A stretch of DNA of 64,000 nucleotides from a virus. The first letter of the stretch is position 1. Each line of letters begins with the position of its first letter. Made by a program: the position numbers and the translations under genes. Shown here one piece after another: positions 1-8,388 of this stretch. The stretch is from positions 162,811 through 226,810 of IMG/VR virus record IMGVR_UViG_3300046507_000773. The stretch is one strand, 5' to 3'. Below the pieces are notes generated by a model. The model was given only the letters and a program-made list of their open reading frames with translations. It was not told where the DNA came from and did not search any database.

Positions 1-1
1 G

Positions 2-574
2 TTCAACGCATGGAACATCCTGACCAACGGCCGCTTCGCCATCAACTGGGAAAAAGCGCAGTACAACGGCCAGATCTGCACCGACGAGAACAACCGCATC
101 CACCTGGGTTACTACCTGGACGCGGAAGGCAACCGTCGCGACCTGCGCGAAATCGACTACCTGGCTGTGCTGAACCGTTTCGGCGGCGGCACCGACCACG
201 ACATCGTCAAGCGCTGGTCCGACTCGTTCATCGACGGTACCGATCCGCTGCTGAAGCGTCTGGAAAACCGCAAGAAGATCATCGACATGATGACGCAGAA
301 CACCGCGGTGTACACGGGCTTCGCTCGTCGCATCTCCTTCGCGCACGTCCTGATGCAAGTCGGCGCCAAGTCGGCCAAGGAAGCCGGCCTGGACTTCCGT
401 ACCATCTCGAGCCACGCTCAGCTGAAGACCAACGAACGCGCCTCCGGCAACTTCGACAACCTGATGATGTCGGGCAGCCAGAGCTCGGGCCTGTTCGGCC
501 GCACCTCGTTCGGTCAAGCGTCGAACAACTTCGGCTCGAACCGTTCGTTCGGCTTCTCGCGCAGCAGCTTCTAA
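2..574 (+). CDS. C-terminal part of an abundant phage protein; candidate chimallin (nuclear shell)
   Basis: The reading frame is open from the left edge, so the N-terminus lies outside the window; 190 residues are visible. Codons are almost all C- or G-ending, much more biased than in the polymerase genes, which suggests very high expression. The last 30 residues are a low-complexity tail with four FG dipeptides (LFGRTSFGQ, NNFGS, RSFGF) ending in SSF. It is followed by a strong terminator and then by the RNA polymerase beta' N gene. In phiKZ the shell protein gp54 precedes the polymerase gene 55, so chimallin is the best positional guess. That is inference from synteny; I cannot confirm it by sequence memory, and another abundant early protein is possible. 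Confidence 0.45.
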   Translation, partial: FNAWNILTNGRFAINWEKAQYNGQICTDENNRIHLGYYLDAEGNRRDLREIDYLAVLNRFGGGTDHDIVKRWSDSFIDGTDPLLKRLENRKKIIDMMTQNTAVYTGFARRISFAHVLMQVGAKSAKEAGLDFRTISSHAQLKTNERASGNFDNLMMSGSQSSGLFGRTSFGQASNNFGSNRSFGFSRSSF

Positions 575-605
575 GCGGCGACGCCACTGACGTGGTAACA
601 TGAAT

Positions 606-635
606 AAGGGGGGCTTCGGCTCCCCTTATTTTTTT
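606..635 (+). terminator. Strong intrinsic terminator
   Basis: Nine-pair stem AAGGGGGGC/GCTCCCCTT closed by a TTCG loop and followed by A and seven T. It separates the abundant upstream gene from the beta' gene and argues that the ATG at 600, just before the stem, is not the polymerase start. Confidence 0.9.
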
Positions 636-662
636 CTGTGTTTTAAGTTCAAGGAGGATATC

Positions 663-2144
663 ATCGGTATCTCACTAGAACTTGTCAATTTCAATACTTT
701 GTTTCGGCAAGGGTCTCGTAAAGAGAAGTTGATCATCAACGACTTCGACAATACGAGTACCGAGCAAAGGAAGATCTTCGACAAGATTATCTATACCGAG
801 TACGACAACGCTGACTTGCTGAGCAACCTGCCCACTTGCGAATGCGGTCACTTGTACGGACAGCACCTCGAACATGTAACGTGTACCGTGTGTAACTCCG
901 AAGTTCTTGCGCCGCTCGAGCAAGACCTAGAGCCTGTTGTGTGGATGCGTTCACCCAACGGTGTTGCAGACCTGATTAACCCGAGTGCCTGGGCGATGAT
1001 GTCCAAGCGCTTCGAACGACAAAGCTTTGACTTTGTACGCTTCTTCGCAGATCGCGATTATCGGCCGAATGTAAAAGATCCGGACGCGCTGCCTGAGGTA
1101 CTGAGTTGGGGCATCCCGCGCGGGTACAACAGTTTCGTCGAAAACTTCGACATCCTGATGAACCTGTTCTTTGAATCGAAGCACTTCCGTCTGCGTAAAG
1201 GCGAACGGGACGATTTCCGAATCCTTCTTGAGAGGTATCGGGATTGCTTCTTCTGCGAGTTCTTGCCACTACCTAATCGCTCGGTCCTCGTGATCGAGAA
1301 GACGAACGTGGGCAAGTACGTGGATGATACGATTCCTGGTGTGATCGACGCAATCTACACCATGATCGGCATCGACGCACCGATGTCAGGCCACAGCGTC
1401 CGTGTTAAGGAAAACCGGACGATCAAGACCATCATCCAGCTCAACGACTTCAGCGAACAGACCATTCGGAAGAAGCTGGCAAAGAAACCTGGCGTGTTCC
1501 GCAAACACGTCTACGGTACCCGAACGCACTTTAGCTTCCGTGCGGTCATCTCGTCGAACACCAACGCGCACGACTACGACGAGTTGCACTTGCCTTGGGG
1601 CGTGGCTGTCAACCTGCTGAACTTGCACCTGCGTAATAAGCTGGACAAGATGGGTTACACGCCGAACGAAGCCCTGGCATTCCTGAACGAGTATTCGCTC
1701 AAGTACCATCCGGTGCTGGATGCTCTGTTCCAGGAACTGATCGCCGAAAGCCCGTACGTCGGTCTGCCAGTCGTGTTCCAGCGTAATCCGTCGCTGGAGC
1801 GTGGCTCGATTCAGTTCATGTTCGTGACCAAGGTTAAGCCCGATGCCGGTGTTACTACGGTTTCGCTCTCGATCTTGTCGGTGGTTGGCTTTAACGCTGA
1901 CTTCGACGGCGACCAGCTGAACGGTACGCTGCTACTCGACAACTACACTGCGGAAGAAATGAAAGCTCTTGCCCCACACAAGAGCGTGTTCGACATGAAC
2001 ACTCCGCGTGCACCGTCGCGTAACTCGTCGATGCCGAAACCGGTTGTGGCCACCATCGCCCACTGGTATCATCTCGATGAGGACCACGTCTATGATCCGG
2101 AGAAGGCCCGGTTAATGGACGACATACCGACATTGTCGGATTAA
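663..2144 (+). CDS. DNA-directed RNA polymerase beta' subunit, N-terminal part (split, phage type)
   Basis: About 493 residues. It carries the beta' zinc ribbon (C59-x-C61 and C74-x2-C77) and the catalytic Mg-binding loop NADFDGD at about residues 411-417, which is diagnostic of beta'. It is the N-terminal half of a split beta'; a matching C-terminal half is at 14000-16153. Position after the candidate shell gene matches phiKZ gp55 of the non-virion polymerase, which transcribes late genes. The start is odd. AAGGAGG at 651-657 is followed at normal spacing only by in-frame ATC codons (663), and the nearest ATG (600) lies before a terminator hairpin. I chose the ATC at 663. A start at 600 would add MNKGGFGSPYFF and 9 further residues; TTG at 699 has no ribosome site. 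Confidence 0.88.
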   Translation: MGISLELVNFNTLFRQGSRKEKLIINDFDNTSTEQRKIFDKIIYTEYDNADLLSNLPTCECGHLYGQHLEHVTCTVCNSEVLAPLEQDLEPVVWMRSPNGVADLINPSAWAMMSKRFERQSFDFVRFFADRDYRPNVKDPDALPEVLSWGIPRGYNSFVENFDILMNLFFESKHFRLRKGERDDFRILLERYRDCFFCEFLPLPNRSVLVIEKTNVGKYVDDTIPGVIDAIYTMIGIDAPMSGHSVRVKENRTIKTIIQLNDFSEQTIRKKLAKKPGVFRKHVYGTRTHFSFRAVISSNTNAHDYDELHLPWGVAVNLLNLHLRNKLDKMGYTPNEALAFLNEYSLKYHPVLDALFQELIAESPYVGLPVVFQRNPSLERGSIQFMFVTKVKPDAGVTTVSLSILSVVGFNADFDGDQLNGTLLLDNYTAEEMKALAPHKSVFDMNTPRAPSRNSSMPKPVVATIAHWYHLDEDHVYDPEKARLMDDIPTLSD

Positions 2145-2160
2145 AAGAAAAGGAGTTCGT

Positions 2161-2787
2161 ATGGCACGCTTTTTCGTCGGCAGCGCCGATGAATTTGAAA
2201 GCCAAACATTTGCTCCACCGCACGCTGGTACGGTAGAGTACTTGCGCGGCCAAACGGAGCAAGCAGCACACGGATGGGGTGACAACATCACTCCATTCGC
2301 CCAGATGTTCATGGAGCGCGCTCAGCAGACATTCGACAAGTTCTACAGTTCGGATGCGCTCGCGAAAGCTCGTGCCGCACTTCGTAAGACCGCCAACCTC
2401 TTTAAGCGCGATATCATCGTGCCGATGGAGACCATGGAGGACTTTCAGAACGCTACGCCGCGAAACCAAAGAACCATCATGGCTTTTCCGCGTTTGCGTA
2501 AGCTGTATCAGGAACAGATGTGCGATGGCTTTGAAGGTCAGTACGTTGACCTTTATCCGGGAACCATTGGCGAAAGCCATCCGGATTATCGCCGCATCTA
2601 TACTGGCGAAGTGAAAGAGGACGCCGACGGCGATATCATGGTAACCCACTATATCGGCGACGAAGAAGATCTTGAAACGTATCCGGCTGATGAAATCCAT
2701 ATCGACCGGGCAAACCTCTCGATTCTCGATGTCCTCATGGACGTAAGCAACAAAGATCCGTCCAATTCCTCGGGCGGCTCGCTGTAA
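2161..2787 (+). CDS. Hypothetical protein, 208 aa
   Basis: Starts at ATG 2161 behind AAGGAG with good spacing, 16 bases after the beta' N stop, so the two are probably co-transcribed. It is a soluble, mixed-charge protein. The middle is helical and rich in Lys/Arg (ALAKARAALRKTANLFKRD) and the C-terminal third is acidic (GEVKEDADGDIM, IGDEEDLE), ending in a Ser/Gly tail. No motif is recognised. Its place directly after the polymerase gene could mean a transcription-linked role, but nothing in the sequence shows that. Confidence 0.8.
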   Translation: MARFFVGSADEFESQTFAPPHAGTVEYLRGQTEQAAHGWGDNITPFAQMFMERAQQTFDKFYSSDALAKARAALRKTANLFKRDIIVPMETMEDFQNATPRNQRTIMAFPRLRKLYQEQMCDGFEGQYVDLYPGTIGESHPDYRRIYTGEVKEDADGDIMVTHYIGDEEDLETYPADEIHIDRANLSILDVLMDVSNKDPSNSSGGSL

Positions 2788-2793
2788 TGAAAG

Positions 2794-2823
2794 GCACTCC
2801 GCCCATTGGCGGGGTGCTTTTTT
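2794..2823 (+). terminator. Intrinsic terminator
   Basis: Ten-pair stem GCACTCCGCC/GGCGGGGTGC (one T-G pair) with a four-base loop and six T. It closes the beta' N transcription unit. Confidence 0.88.
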
Positions 2824-2848
2824 ATCCCGGCTTTACTTTCTTTTCTTC

Positions 2849-2867
2849 TTTGCTTTGATGGTATGTT
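2849..2867 (+). promoter_or_regulatory. Candidate phage promoter with TATG core
   Basis: AT-rich stretch TTTGCTTTGAT-GGTATGTT between a terminator and the next gene. A very similar string (TTTTGCTTTAT-CGTATGTT) occurs at 56995-57013, also between a terminator and a gene. TATG is the short core reported for late phiKZ promoters, as I recall. No transcription start can be seen from sequence. Confidence 0.3.
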
Positions 2868-2897
2868 CAGTAAAATCCTACCAAAGTGAGGAATAGC

Positions 2898-3302
2898 ATG
2901 AGTGCTGTTGTCCCAACATTATCCCCAGTCGGCTGGGCACGAAGCCCGGAAGACAAAGCGTTCTTTTTGTTTTCGCATTTCTACGAGTCAGAGAAAAACC
3001 AAACGCGAGTCTACGGAAACAACGTTTCCAACTTGCAGTGGCTCAACGCCGAATACGGCACGGACATCCCTGAGTTCTGCGCACAATTGCGTAAGACTCT
3101 CACTGACTACCTGGGTCGTCATTTCGATAGCGTCAACGTTGACGTAACTAGCGATATGAACACCAACCCAGGGAGCCAGATCAACATCAAGGTTTCGTCC
3201 TCGGTCTTCGAGAACGGTATCAAGTATTCTTTTGGCCACCTCGTCCAACAGAACGGTAAAGTCGTAAAGCTTCTCACCCTCATTAACGGTAGTTATCAGT
3301 AA
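2898..3302 (+). CDS. Hypothetical protein, 134 aa
   Basis: ATG 2898 follows a GAGGAA ribosome site; the in-frame GTG at 2886 overlaps that site and is rejected as start. It is a small soluble protein with aromatic-rich N-terminal half (GWARSPEDKAFFLFSHFYES) and a beta-rich C-terminal half. No signal peptide, membrane segment or known motif. It begins a run of four closely spaced genes (to 5830) and is probably made early or middle with them. Function unknown. Confidence 0.78.
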   Translation: MSAVVPTLSPVGWARSPEDKAFFLFSHFYESEKNQTRVYGNNVSNLQWLNAEYGTDIPEFCAQLRKTLTDYLGRHFDSVNVDVTSDMNTNPGSQINIKVSSSVFENGIKYSFGHLVQQNGKVVKLLTLINGSYQ

Positions 3303-3313
3303 AAGGAAACACC

Positions 3314-3865
3314 ATGGCAGTTGACATCAAAAAGATCTTCGCCGACATCGAGCGCGCCACCGAAACCGAGACCCGCCGCATCTCGGAAGCTGCGTTCAAG
3401 ACCATCTTTTTGCCGATGTTCCAGAACCAGGACAGCAATCCGCACGGCATGGTCCTGATGAAATGGGCGCAATACGTGGGCAGCATCTTCCACAAGGCCT
3501 ACGTGGTCGACGAAAAGAACAACATCCTGTTCACGGTGCCGCCGGTCGTCAAACGCGACGCCATCGCTGAACTGGGCCGGACCGACGGTGACGGTCGTCC
3601 GCTGCAAAACGTGGCGCACATGATCAATACCTACAACCAGATGACCAACATCGGGCCGATTCCTGCGGAAAATTATCTCAATGAACAATTAACCAGGCGC
3701 CTTTCTATTATGAAAGGCGACCAGAACTATCTGGACGACCTCACGGCCTGGAACGAAATCTTCAAACGCTACGGCGTGGCGCCGATCAAAGAGGTCGACG
3801 GCGTGACCACCAAAACCGACACGAAAGGTATCGCATCGCAACATGACGAAATCGAGCCGCTCTAA
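3314..3865 (+). CDS. Hypothetical protein, 183 aa
   Basis: Starts at ATG 3314 behind AAAAGGAAAC, 11 bases after the previous stop. The N-terminal 60 residues look helical (VDIKKIFADIERATETETRR), and the C-terminus is polar and probably flexible (VDGVTTKTDTKGIAS). The end overlaps the start of the phosphoesterase gene by 23 bases, so translation of the two may be coupled. No recognised domain. Confidence 0.78.
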   Translation: MAVDIKKIFADIERATETETRRISEAAFKTIFLPMFQNQDSNPHGMVLMKWAQYVGSIFHKAYVVDEKNNILFTVPPVVKRDAIAELGRTDGDGRPLQNVAHMINTYNQMTNIGPIPAENYLNEQLTRRLSIMKGDQNYLDDLTAWNEIFKRYGVAPIKEVDGVTTKTDTKGIASQHDEIEPL

Positions 3866-4970
3866 AGTAAAGGGCGCATCGTTAAGTGATCTACACCTGT
3901 TACATCGACGTACTCCTACGTCACTCCTGATTAAGAATCTGTACACGTCCTTACCCGACAATCAGGAGACTGCCGACTTGGATATCATCTTCTTAGCCGG
4001 AGATGTGTTCGATGATCTGGCAACATTAGCAAACGAGAATCTGTGGGAAGTGAAGATCTGGATTGCGAACCTTCTGAGGATGTGCAAGAAACATGGCATC
4101 ATCTTGCGCGTCTTAGAAGGAACGCCCAGCCATGATTGGAAACAATCCTGGCTCTTCCCACTGATTAACGAGATAGCAGGCATTGGCGCCGACATCAAAC
4201 ACGTGAAAGAACTCTCCATCGAGTACATAGAGCCCATCGGTATATCCGTGCTCTATGTGCCCGATGAGTGGGGTCCTACCGACAAAACCTTAAGCCAAGT
4301 ACAAGAACTGCTGCAAGCCAAAGGGCTTGATAAGGTAGATCTTGCTATCATGCATGGACAGTTCGCACATCAGTTACCATCCCATGTGACGGCTCCCAAG
4401 CACGACGCTTCCGCGTATTTGGAACTGGTTCGCTTCTTTATCTTCATTGGCCATGTGCACACCTACAGCCGCTATGACCGCATCATCGCGCAAGGTAGTC
4501 ACGACCGTAACGGTCATGGGGAAGAGGAAGCTAAGGGACACGTGAGGTTTGAGATTGATCTGGAAAGCGGAGAACACACCGTCCAGTTCGTCGAGAACAA
4601 GGGTGCTCAGCGTTACCTGACTATTCAGTGTAACGGGCTCGACTTAGAAGAAACGCTTAACGAAATCGGACGACAGATCAAGGACCTGCCTGACTTGTCG
4701 TTTGTGCGCATCGAAGCTGATTATACCAACCCCATCCTGGCTAACTTGGATGCCGTGGCTCGCCGCTGGCCCATGCTAACCTGGTCAAAACTGGTACGAA
4801 AGGAAGAGAAGGAAGAAAAAGAAGAGTTAGAGAACGAAGAAGTACATTACACCCCGCTTACCATTACCCGCGAAAACGTTAGCGGGCTTCTCATGGACCG
4901 ACTTGTACGAGCCGGTTTGCAAGGTAGCCAACTTGGTACGGCTGATCGACTCTTAGGAGGGTTGCTATGA
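3843..4970 (+). CDS. SbcD/Mre11-like calcineurin-type metallophosphoesterase (putative nuclease)
   Basis: 375 residues with the ordered motifs of the calcineurin-like fold: SDLHLLH (15-21), AGDVFD (52-57), EGTPSHDW (92-99) in place of GNHD, MHGQF near 178 and GHVHTYS near 208. These supply the metal-binding Asp and His residues of Mre11/SbcD nucleases, which process DNA ends in repair and recombination. The second aspartate motif is GTPSHDW rather than GNHD, a divergence common in phage members. The C-terminal 150 residues hold a polar linker (KEEKEEKEELENEE, about 320-333) and may bind a partner. No SbcC-like ATPase is visible here; the next gene overlaps by four bases and may be functionally linked. 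Confidence 0.85.
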   Translation: MTKSSRSKVKGASLSDLHLLHRRTPTSLLIKNLYTSLPDNQETADLDIIFLAGDVFDDLATLANENLWEVKIWIANLLRMCKKHGIILRVLEGTPSHDWKQSWLFPLINEIAGIGADIKHVKELSIEYIEPIGISVLYVPDEWGPTDKTLSQVQELLQAKGLDKVDLAIMHGQFAHQLPSHVTAPKHDASAYLELVRFFIFIGHVHTYSRYDRIIAQGSHDRNGHGEEEAKGHVRFEIDLESGEHTVQFVENKGAQRYLTIQCNGLDLEETLNEIGRQIKDLPDLSFVRIEADYTNPILANLDAVARRWPMLTWSKLVRKEEKEEKEELENEEVHYTPLTITRENVSGLLMDRLVRAGLQGSQLGTADRLLGGLL

Positions 4971-5830
4971 ATCCGTATTTTGAAGGCATTGCGGCGCGTG
5001 CCGTTGGGGAATACGTTCCCATTTCGGTCGCGACCGCCATTGCAATTGAGAATGCTTGCGGTATCAATCCTGAGACCCGCTTGAAAAAGAACCCCATCGA
5101 AGGTGTTGATCAGTTCCACGTCAACATCCGAACTCTCTTCCGTAACTTCATGGGCGCTTTGGATACGGCAACGCTACGTGGCGTGCCGCCCGTATTCATC
5201 GCACCTGTACTAATAGAAGAGATGGACTATATCGAAAGCATCATTCGAGACTATTCCAATGGGGGCGCTAAGGTCGTCTTTTACTTCAGCAACTATAAGA
5301 ACCTGGAGTGGAAGTATCCGAAGGCTGTGATTCGCCGCGACAACACCGACAAGCAGAAAAGCTATCGGGCGACGATGAACGATACCATGGCTACCCTTTT
5401 CGACACCGTGCCTGAAAGGATTAAAGGCTATGATTTAAAGCTTGGCGATAAAGACACGCACTTGGCTCGAGCATTGATGTTGACGAATTACGCATACGAC
5501 TTGCTGTCGCATCGCGAGTTCCGAGACTTAAAGCTTATCGAATCCCACACGGGAGCGGTGAAAGAGCGAGCGCAGTGGTACACCAAGTACCACAACGGGA
5601 AGGACTTAGCGATGATTCCTTTCCGTGAGGATCTTATTCAAGTGTTTGGGGACTCCGAGACATTCGTGCCAATGGACATTAAGCTCCGTAAGCTCATCAT
5701 TGGGCTGGCCGAAAAGAATCGTTGGGGACCCTTGACGACGATGAGTAAGATCAGTGACAACTTGAAGCAGCTTGAGCAAACCAATGGCTTCGCTGCGGCA
5801 ATTGTCAAGAGCCTTTTAGTTGGACCCTAG
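4967..5830 (+). CDS. Conserved-looking hypothetical protein, 287 aa
   Basis: Begins at ATG 4967 inside the ATGA overlap with the phosphoesterase stop and is preceded by AGGAGG, so the pair is translationally coupled. Soluble alpha/beta protein with motifs such as VVFYFSNYKNLEWKYP and LIESHTGAVKERAQWY. Charge clusters and the DTVPERIKGYDLKLGDKDTH stretch recall a nucleic-acid enzyme, but no catalytic signature is certain. Its coupling to a DNA-processing nuclease suggests DNA metabolism; that is inference. Confidence 0.78.
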   Translation: MNPYFEGIAARAVGEYVPISVATAIAIENACGINPETRLKKNPIEGVDQFHVNIRTLFRNFMGALDTATLRGVPPVFIAPVLIEEMDYIESIIRDYSNGGAKVVFYFSNYKNLEWKYPKAVIRRDNTDKQKSYRATMNDTMATLFDTVPERIKGYDLKLGDKDTHLARALMLTNYAYDLLSHREFRDLKLIESHTGAVKERAQWYTKYHNGKDLAMIPFREDLIQVFGDSETFVPMDIKLRKLIIGLAEKNRWGPLTTMSKISDNLKQLEQTNGFAAAIVKSLLVGP

Positions 5831-5925
5831 CAGCATCGGCCAGGTTAATTTTTACTGAATCTTGGTAAAATAAACGGGCCGCTTTAATACAATGAGCCTA
5901 GTAATCTTACAACACGAGGACTAAC

Positions 5926-6693
5926 ATGAGTGACAACAATAACGGTGGTGGCAACGGTTTCGGCGCTCCGCCGCGCGTCAAGAACGCATTCGACATCACC
6001 AAGCTGAAGCTTACCGCCAAGGGTGCCGATGGCCAGAGCAAAGCCACGATCCAGCTGACCCTGCACCAGAACATGCCGCGCTTCGTCGTCTGGACCGGCA
6101 ACGCCGCCGAACGCGAAGACCGCAACAAAGGCTACGGCAAGATCATCGCCGCTCTGGACCCGGTCGTCCTCGCCGGTTTCTGGGGCATCCTGGACGAAGT
6201 GATCGACCATCAAGGCAAGACCAAGATGGCTGTGCAGAACAAGGGCCACAAGTTCTTCGGCGGCCAGCGCTCCGAGCGTCCGGAAGTGCTGAACACCCTG
6301 ATCGTCGGCAAAGACGAAGACGGCGTCATCTGGATGATGGTTTCCGAAAAGGGCCGCGACCAGATCCGCTTCGAGTTCCGCTTCCCGGAATACCACGTCA
6401 TGATGAATGGCGACGGCACCCCGGTCGACAGCGCAACCGAATGCCGCATGGTGGCCAAGGGCTACCGTGAACTCATGAGCCGCCTGATGGTGACCATGAT
6501 GGCCGACAACTACGTCGAACCGCCTCCGTTCGAGAAGAAGGGTGGCGGCGGTGGCAACCGTGGTAACTGGAACGGTGGCAACCGCGGCGGCAATGGCGGT
6601 AACGGTGGTGGCAACCGCGGCAACTACGGCGGCGGTAACGGCGGTGGCAATTCCGGCGGTGGCGGTGGCATGGACGACGACATCCCGTTCTAA
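5926..6693 (+). CDS. Nucleic-acid-binding protein with Gly-rich tail and acidic tip (ChmC/SSB-like)
   Basis: 255 residues: a short Asn/Gly-rich N-terminus, a folded region of about 200 residues, a 60-residue Gly/Asn/Arg-rich disordered segment, and the terminus MDDDIPF. An acidic tip ending in Ile-Pro-Phe is the hallmark of single-stranded DNA-binding proteins, where it recruits partners. The gene lies directly before the candidate gp68-like polymerase subunit. In phiKZ relatives that position is held by the shell-associated RNA-binding protein ChmC, which has a nucleic-acid-binding fold and a disordered tail. SSB and ChmC-type roles cannot be separated from sequence alone. Codon use indicates high expression; a strong terminator follows. 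Confidence 0.65.
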   Translation: MSDNNNGGGNGFGAPPRVKNAFDITKLKLTAKGADGQSKATIQLTLHQNMPRFVVWTGNAAEREDRNKGYGKIIAALDPVVLAGFWGILDEVIDHQGKTKMAVQNKGHKFFGGQRSERPEVLNTLIVGKDEDGVIWMMVSEKGRDQIRFEFRFPEYHVMMNGDGTPVDSATECRMVAKGYRELMSRLMVTMMADNYVEPPPFEKKGGGGGNRGNWNGGNRGGNGGNGGGNRGNYGGGNGGGNSGGGGGMDDDIPF

Positions 6694-6715
6694 GCCTTCA
6701 CCTTCTAAGTAAAGT

Positions 6716-6755
6716 AAGCCCAACTGTCCTTTGCGGGGCGGTTGGGCTTTTTTTG
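6716..6755 (+). terminator. Intrinsic terminator
   Basis: AAGCCCAAC/GTTGGGCTT stem with a 16-base loop (itself able to form pairs) and eight T. Confidence 0.88.
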
Positions 6756-6760
6756 GTAGT

Positions 6761-6816
6761 ACAATTCAAGTACGGGATGAAAAACATTTCAATCACATAT
6801 CACGTATTTGAATTGT
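6761..6816. repeat. Inverted repeat upstream of gp68-like gene
   Basis: Arms ACAATTCAAGTAC (6761-6773) and GTATTTGAATTGT (6804-6816) match at 12 of 13 positions, separated by 30 AT-rich bases. It lies between the terminator and the start at 6847. It could be an operator with two half sites or a long leader hairpin. Confidence 0.6.
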
Positions 6817-6846
6817 AAGCCAGATTCATTTATAAGGAGAAGAAGC

Positions 6847-8388
6847 TTGAAGCTTGCAGAGCCGGATGATCTCCTAAGTGAGAAGTCCACCGTGATCCTG
6901 TCGCACGGTAACGAACAAATCAGCTGGAACATTTCCATGCTGGCTCGCACGCGGAATGAAGAGAACCTCGACCGTTTCAAGGAATTAAACGGATACTGGG
7001 CTCGCCTGCCGGAAAAACGTCAGGACGAGATCTTCAAGGTGTACACCGATATCAAGGACGTACTCCATTCCTCGAGCGATCAAAACGCGGTAGCCTTGCG
7101 ACTGCAGCCGCTAGTTGCAAAGCTGTTTAAGCTTAACCCGATGGACGAGATGGCAACGTATCTCGCCATCTACGAGGATCTCAAGATCCCCTCGAATATC
7201 CACGAACACTACGACAGTAGCGGGGATTCGAGAAATAGCGAACAAGGTACTTACGTTACTAAGCAGTACCGTGACCTTGTTACCATGTCGGTAACGCTGC
7301 GCATCATGGTCCCAGTCTGGGGCGACTACATCGCAATTACTGAGCGTCTCGCGGGGACGACGTTCAAGGAATTCATCGCGATGCAGCTGTTGGCGCATGC
7401 GGCTATCTACAATTCGGACACGATGAACCGGCTGCGCGAATACATCCAAGCGCGTCTGCCACCGGAAACTCCGAAAGAAGTTATCTTCCAGGGCATCAGC
7501 TCGGAAGACTTCCCGGATTGGATTCTGGCCCGAATCCTCACACGTCGTCTGGTTGTTGCCGACTTGCGCGGTAACGACGTGAAGAAGTCCTTGATGCCTT
7601 TCCTGCATAGCTTCATCGAAGGCATGGTGAACCCGAAGCGTAACAACTTCACCAGCATGATCAAGGAAAAGACCTTGGAAGCCGGCGGGTCCACGGAAGA
7701 CAGCAACCTCTCCATCTTGGAGGGTTACCGTCCCCGAGCCGAGCTTACCGCAGGCAACATCGCGCACATGGCAACTTACACCCGCAATGCAGAGCGGATG
7801 GCCAAGCGCATCTGTCCCGATCTTCCCGAGGAATTACTGGCATACAGTCTGCGCTCTTCAAAAGCGCTGTTGACGCAGATGATCATGCCAGTCCAACTCT
7901 CGCTTGCATCGTGGATACTTCGTCCGGTTCTTCCGGTACGCGCCTTGCCGTACTTCCGTAAAGTCGACGTGGTTCGCTGCATCGCTGTAGCTCAAGCGCT
8001 GCTGTGGCACCGTGGGCATTACGAACTGGCAGGTCTGGTGAGTGGTGTCGCCCAGCAAAACCAAGGCGTACATCATCAACGCTCAACAGGCTCTCGTGGT
8101 CGCATCCCGACGGAACTGATCGACGAGATCCACCGGCTTTATCCGTACTCGGAAAAGCCAACAGGCAAAATCCGGGAAGGCCAGGATACCCGTGAACTCA
8201 ACATGGTAGTACAATCAATCAAGGAGATCGACGGCCTCTTTACGAAATTCGAGTGGACTCTCACCCTGCCGCCAGAGTGGGTCGAGAAGCTCACCAAAAA
8301 CAAGAACAACCGCAACTATTCCGTACCCCACGAAATGCGGGTCAGGTTAGCAAGCCTGATCGCTGCAATAGCAAAAAGGAGCTTTTAA
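6847..8388 (+). CDS. Candidate fifth subunit of the non-virion RNA polymerase (phiKZ gp68-like)
   Basis: 513 residues from TTG 6847, which has AAGGAG seven bases upstream; an earlier TTG (6808) has no ribosome site. Mostly helical, soluble, no catalytic motif. In phiKZ the non-virion polymerase has a fifth, sigma-like subunit, gp68 (about 520 residues), encoded before gp69, gp70 and the beta and beta' parts. The same order, with two intervening genes and then beta C and beta' C, is seen here, and the length fits. The assignment rests on synteny and size. The stop overlaps nothing but the next ATG follows immediately (TTTTAAATG), so it is co-translated with the next gene. Ends in KRSF. Confidence 0.5.
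   Translation: MKLAEPDDLLSEKSTVILSHGNEQISWNISMLARTRNEENLDRFKELNGYWARLPEKRQDEIFKVYTDIKDVLHSSSDQNAVALRLQPLVAKLFKLNPMDEMATYLAIYEDLKIPSNIHEHYDSSGDSRNSEQGTYVTKQYRDLVTMSVTLRIMVPVWGDYIAITERLAGTTFKEFIAMQLLAHAAIYNSDTMNRLREYIQARLPPETPKEVIFQGISSEDFPDWILARILTRRLVVADLRGNDVKKSLMPFLHSFIEGMVNPKRNNFTSMIKEKTLEAGGSTEDSNLSILEGYRPRAELTAGNIAHMATYTRNAERMAKRICPDLPEELLAYSLRSSKALLTQMIMPVQLSLASWILRPVLPVRALPYFRKVDVVRCIAVAQALLWHRGHYELAGLVSGVAQQNQGVHHQRSTGSRGRIPTELIDEIHRLYPYSEKPTGKIREGQDTRELNMVVQSIKEIDGLFTKFEWTLTLPPEWVEKLTKNKNNRNYSVPHEMRVRLASLIAAIAKRSF

Noticed and set aside
3843-4970. Calling the phosphoesterase a phosphoprotein phosphatase
   Set aside because: Motif spacing and the DNA-metabolism neighbourhood fit SbcD/Mre11 better, though a phosphatase cannot be fully excluded.
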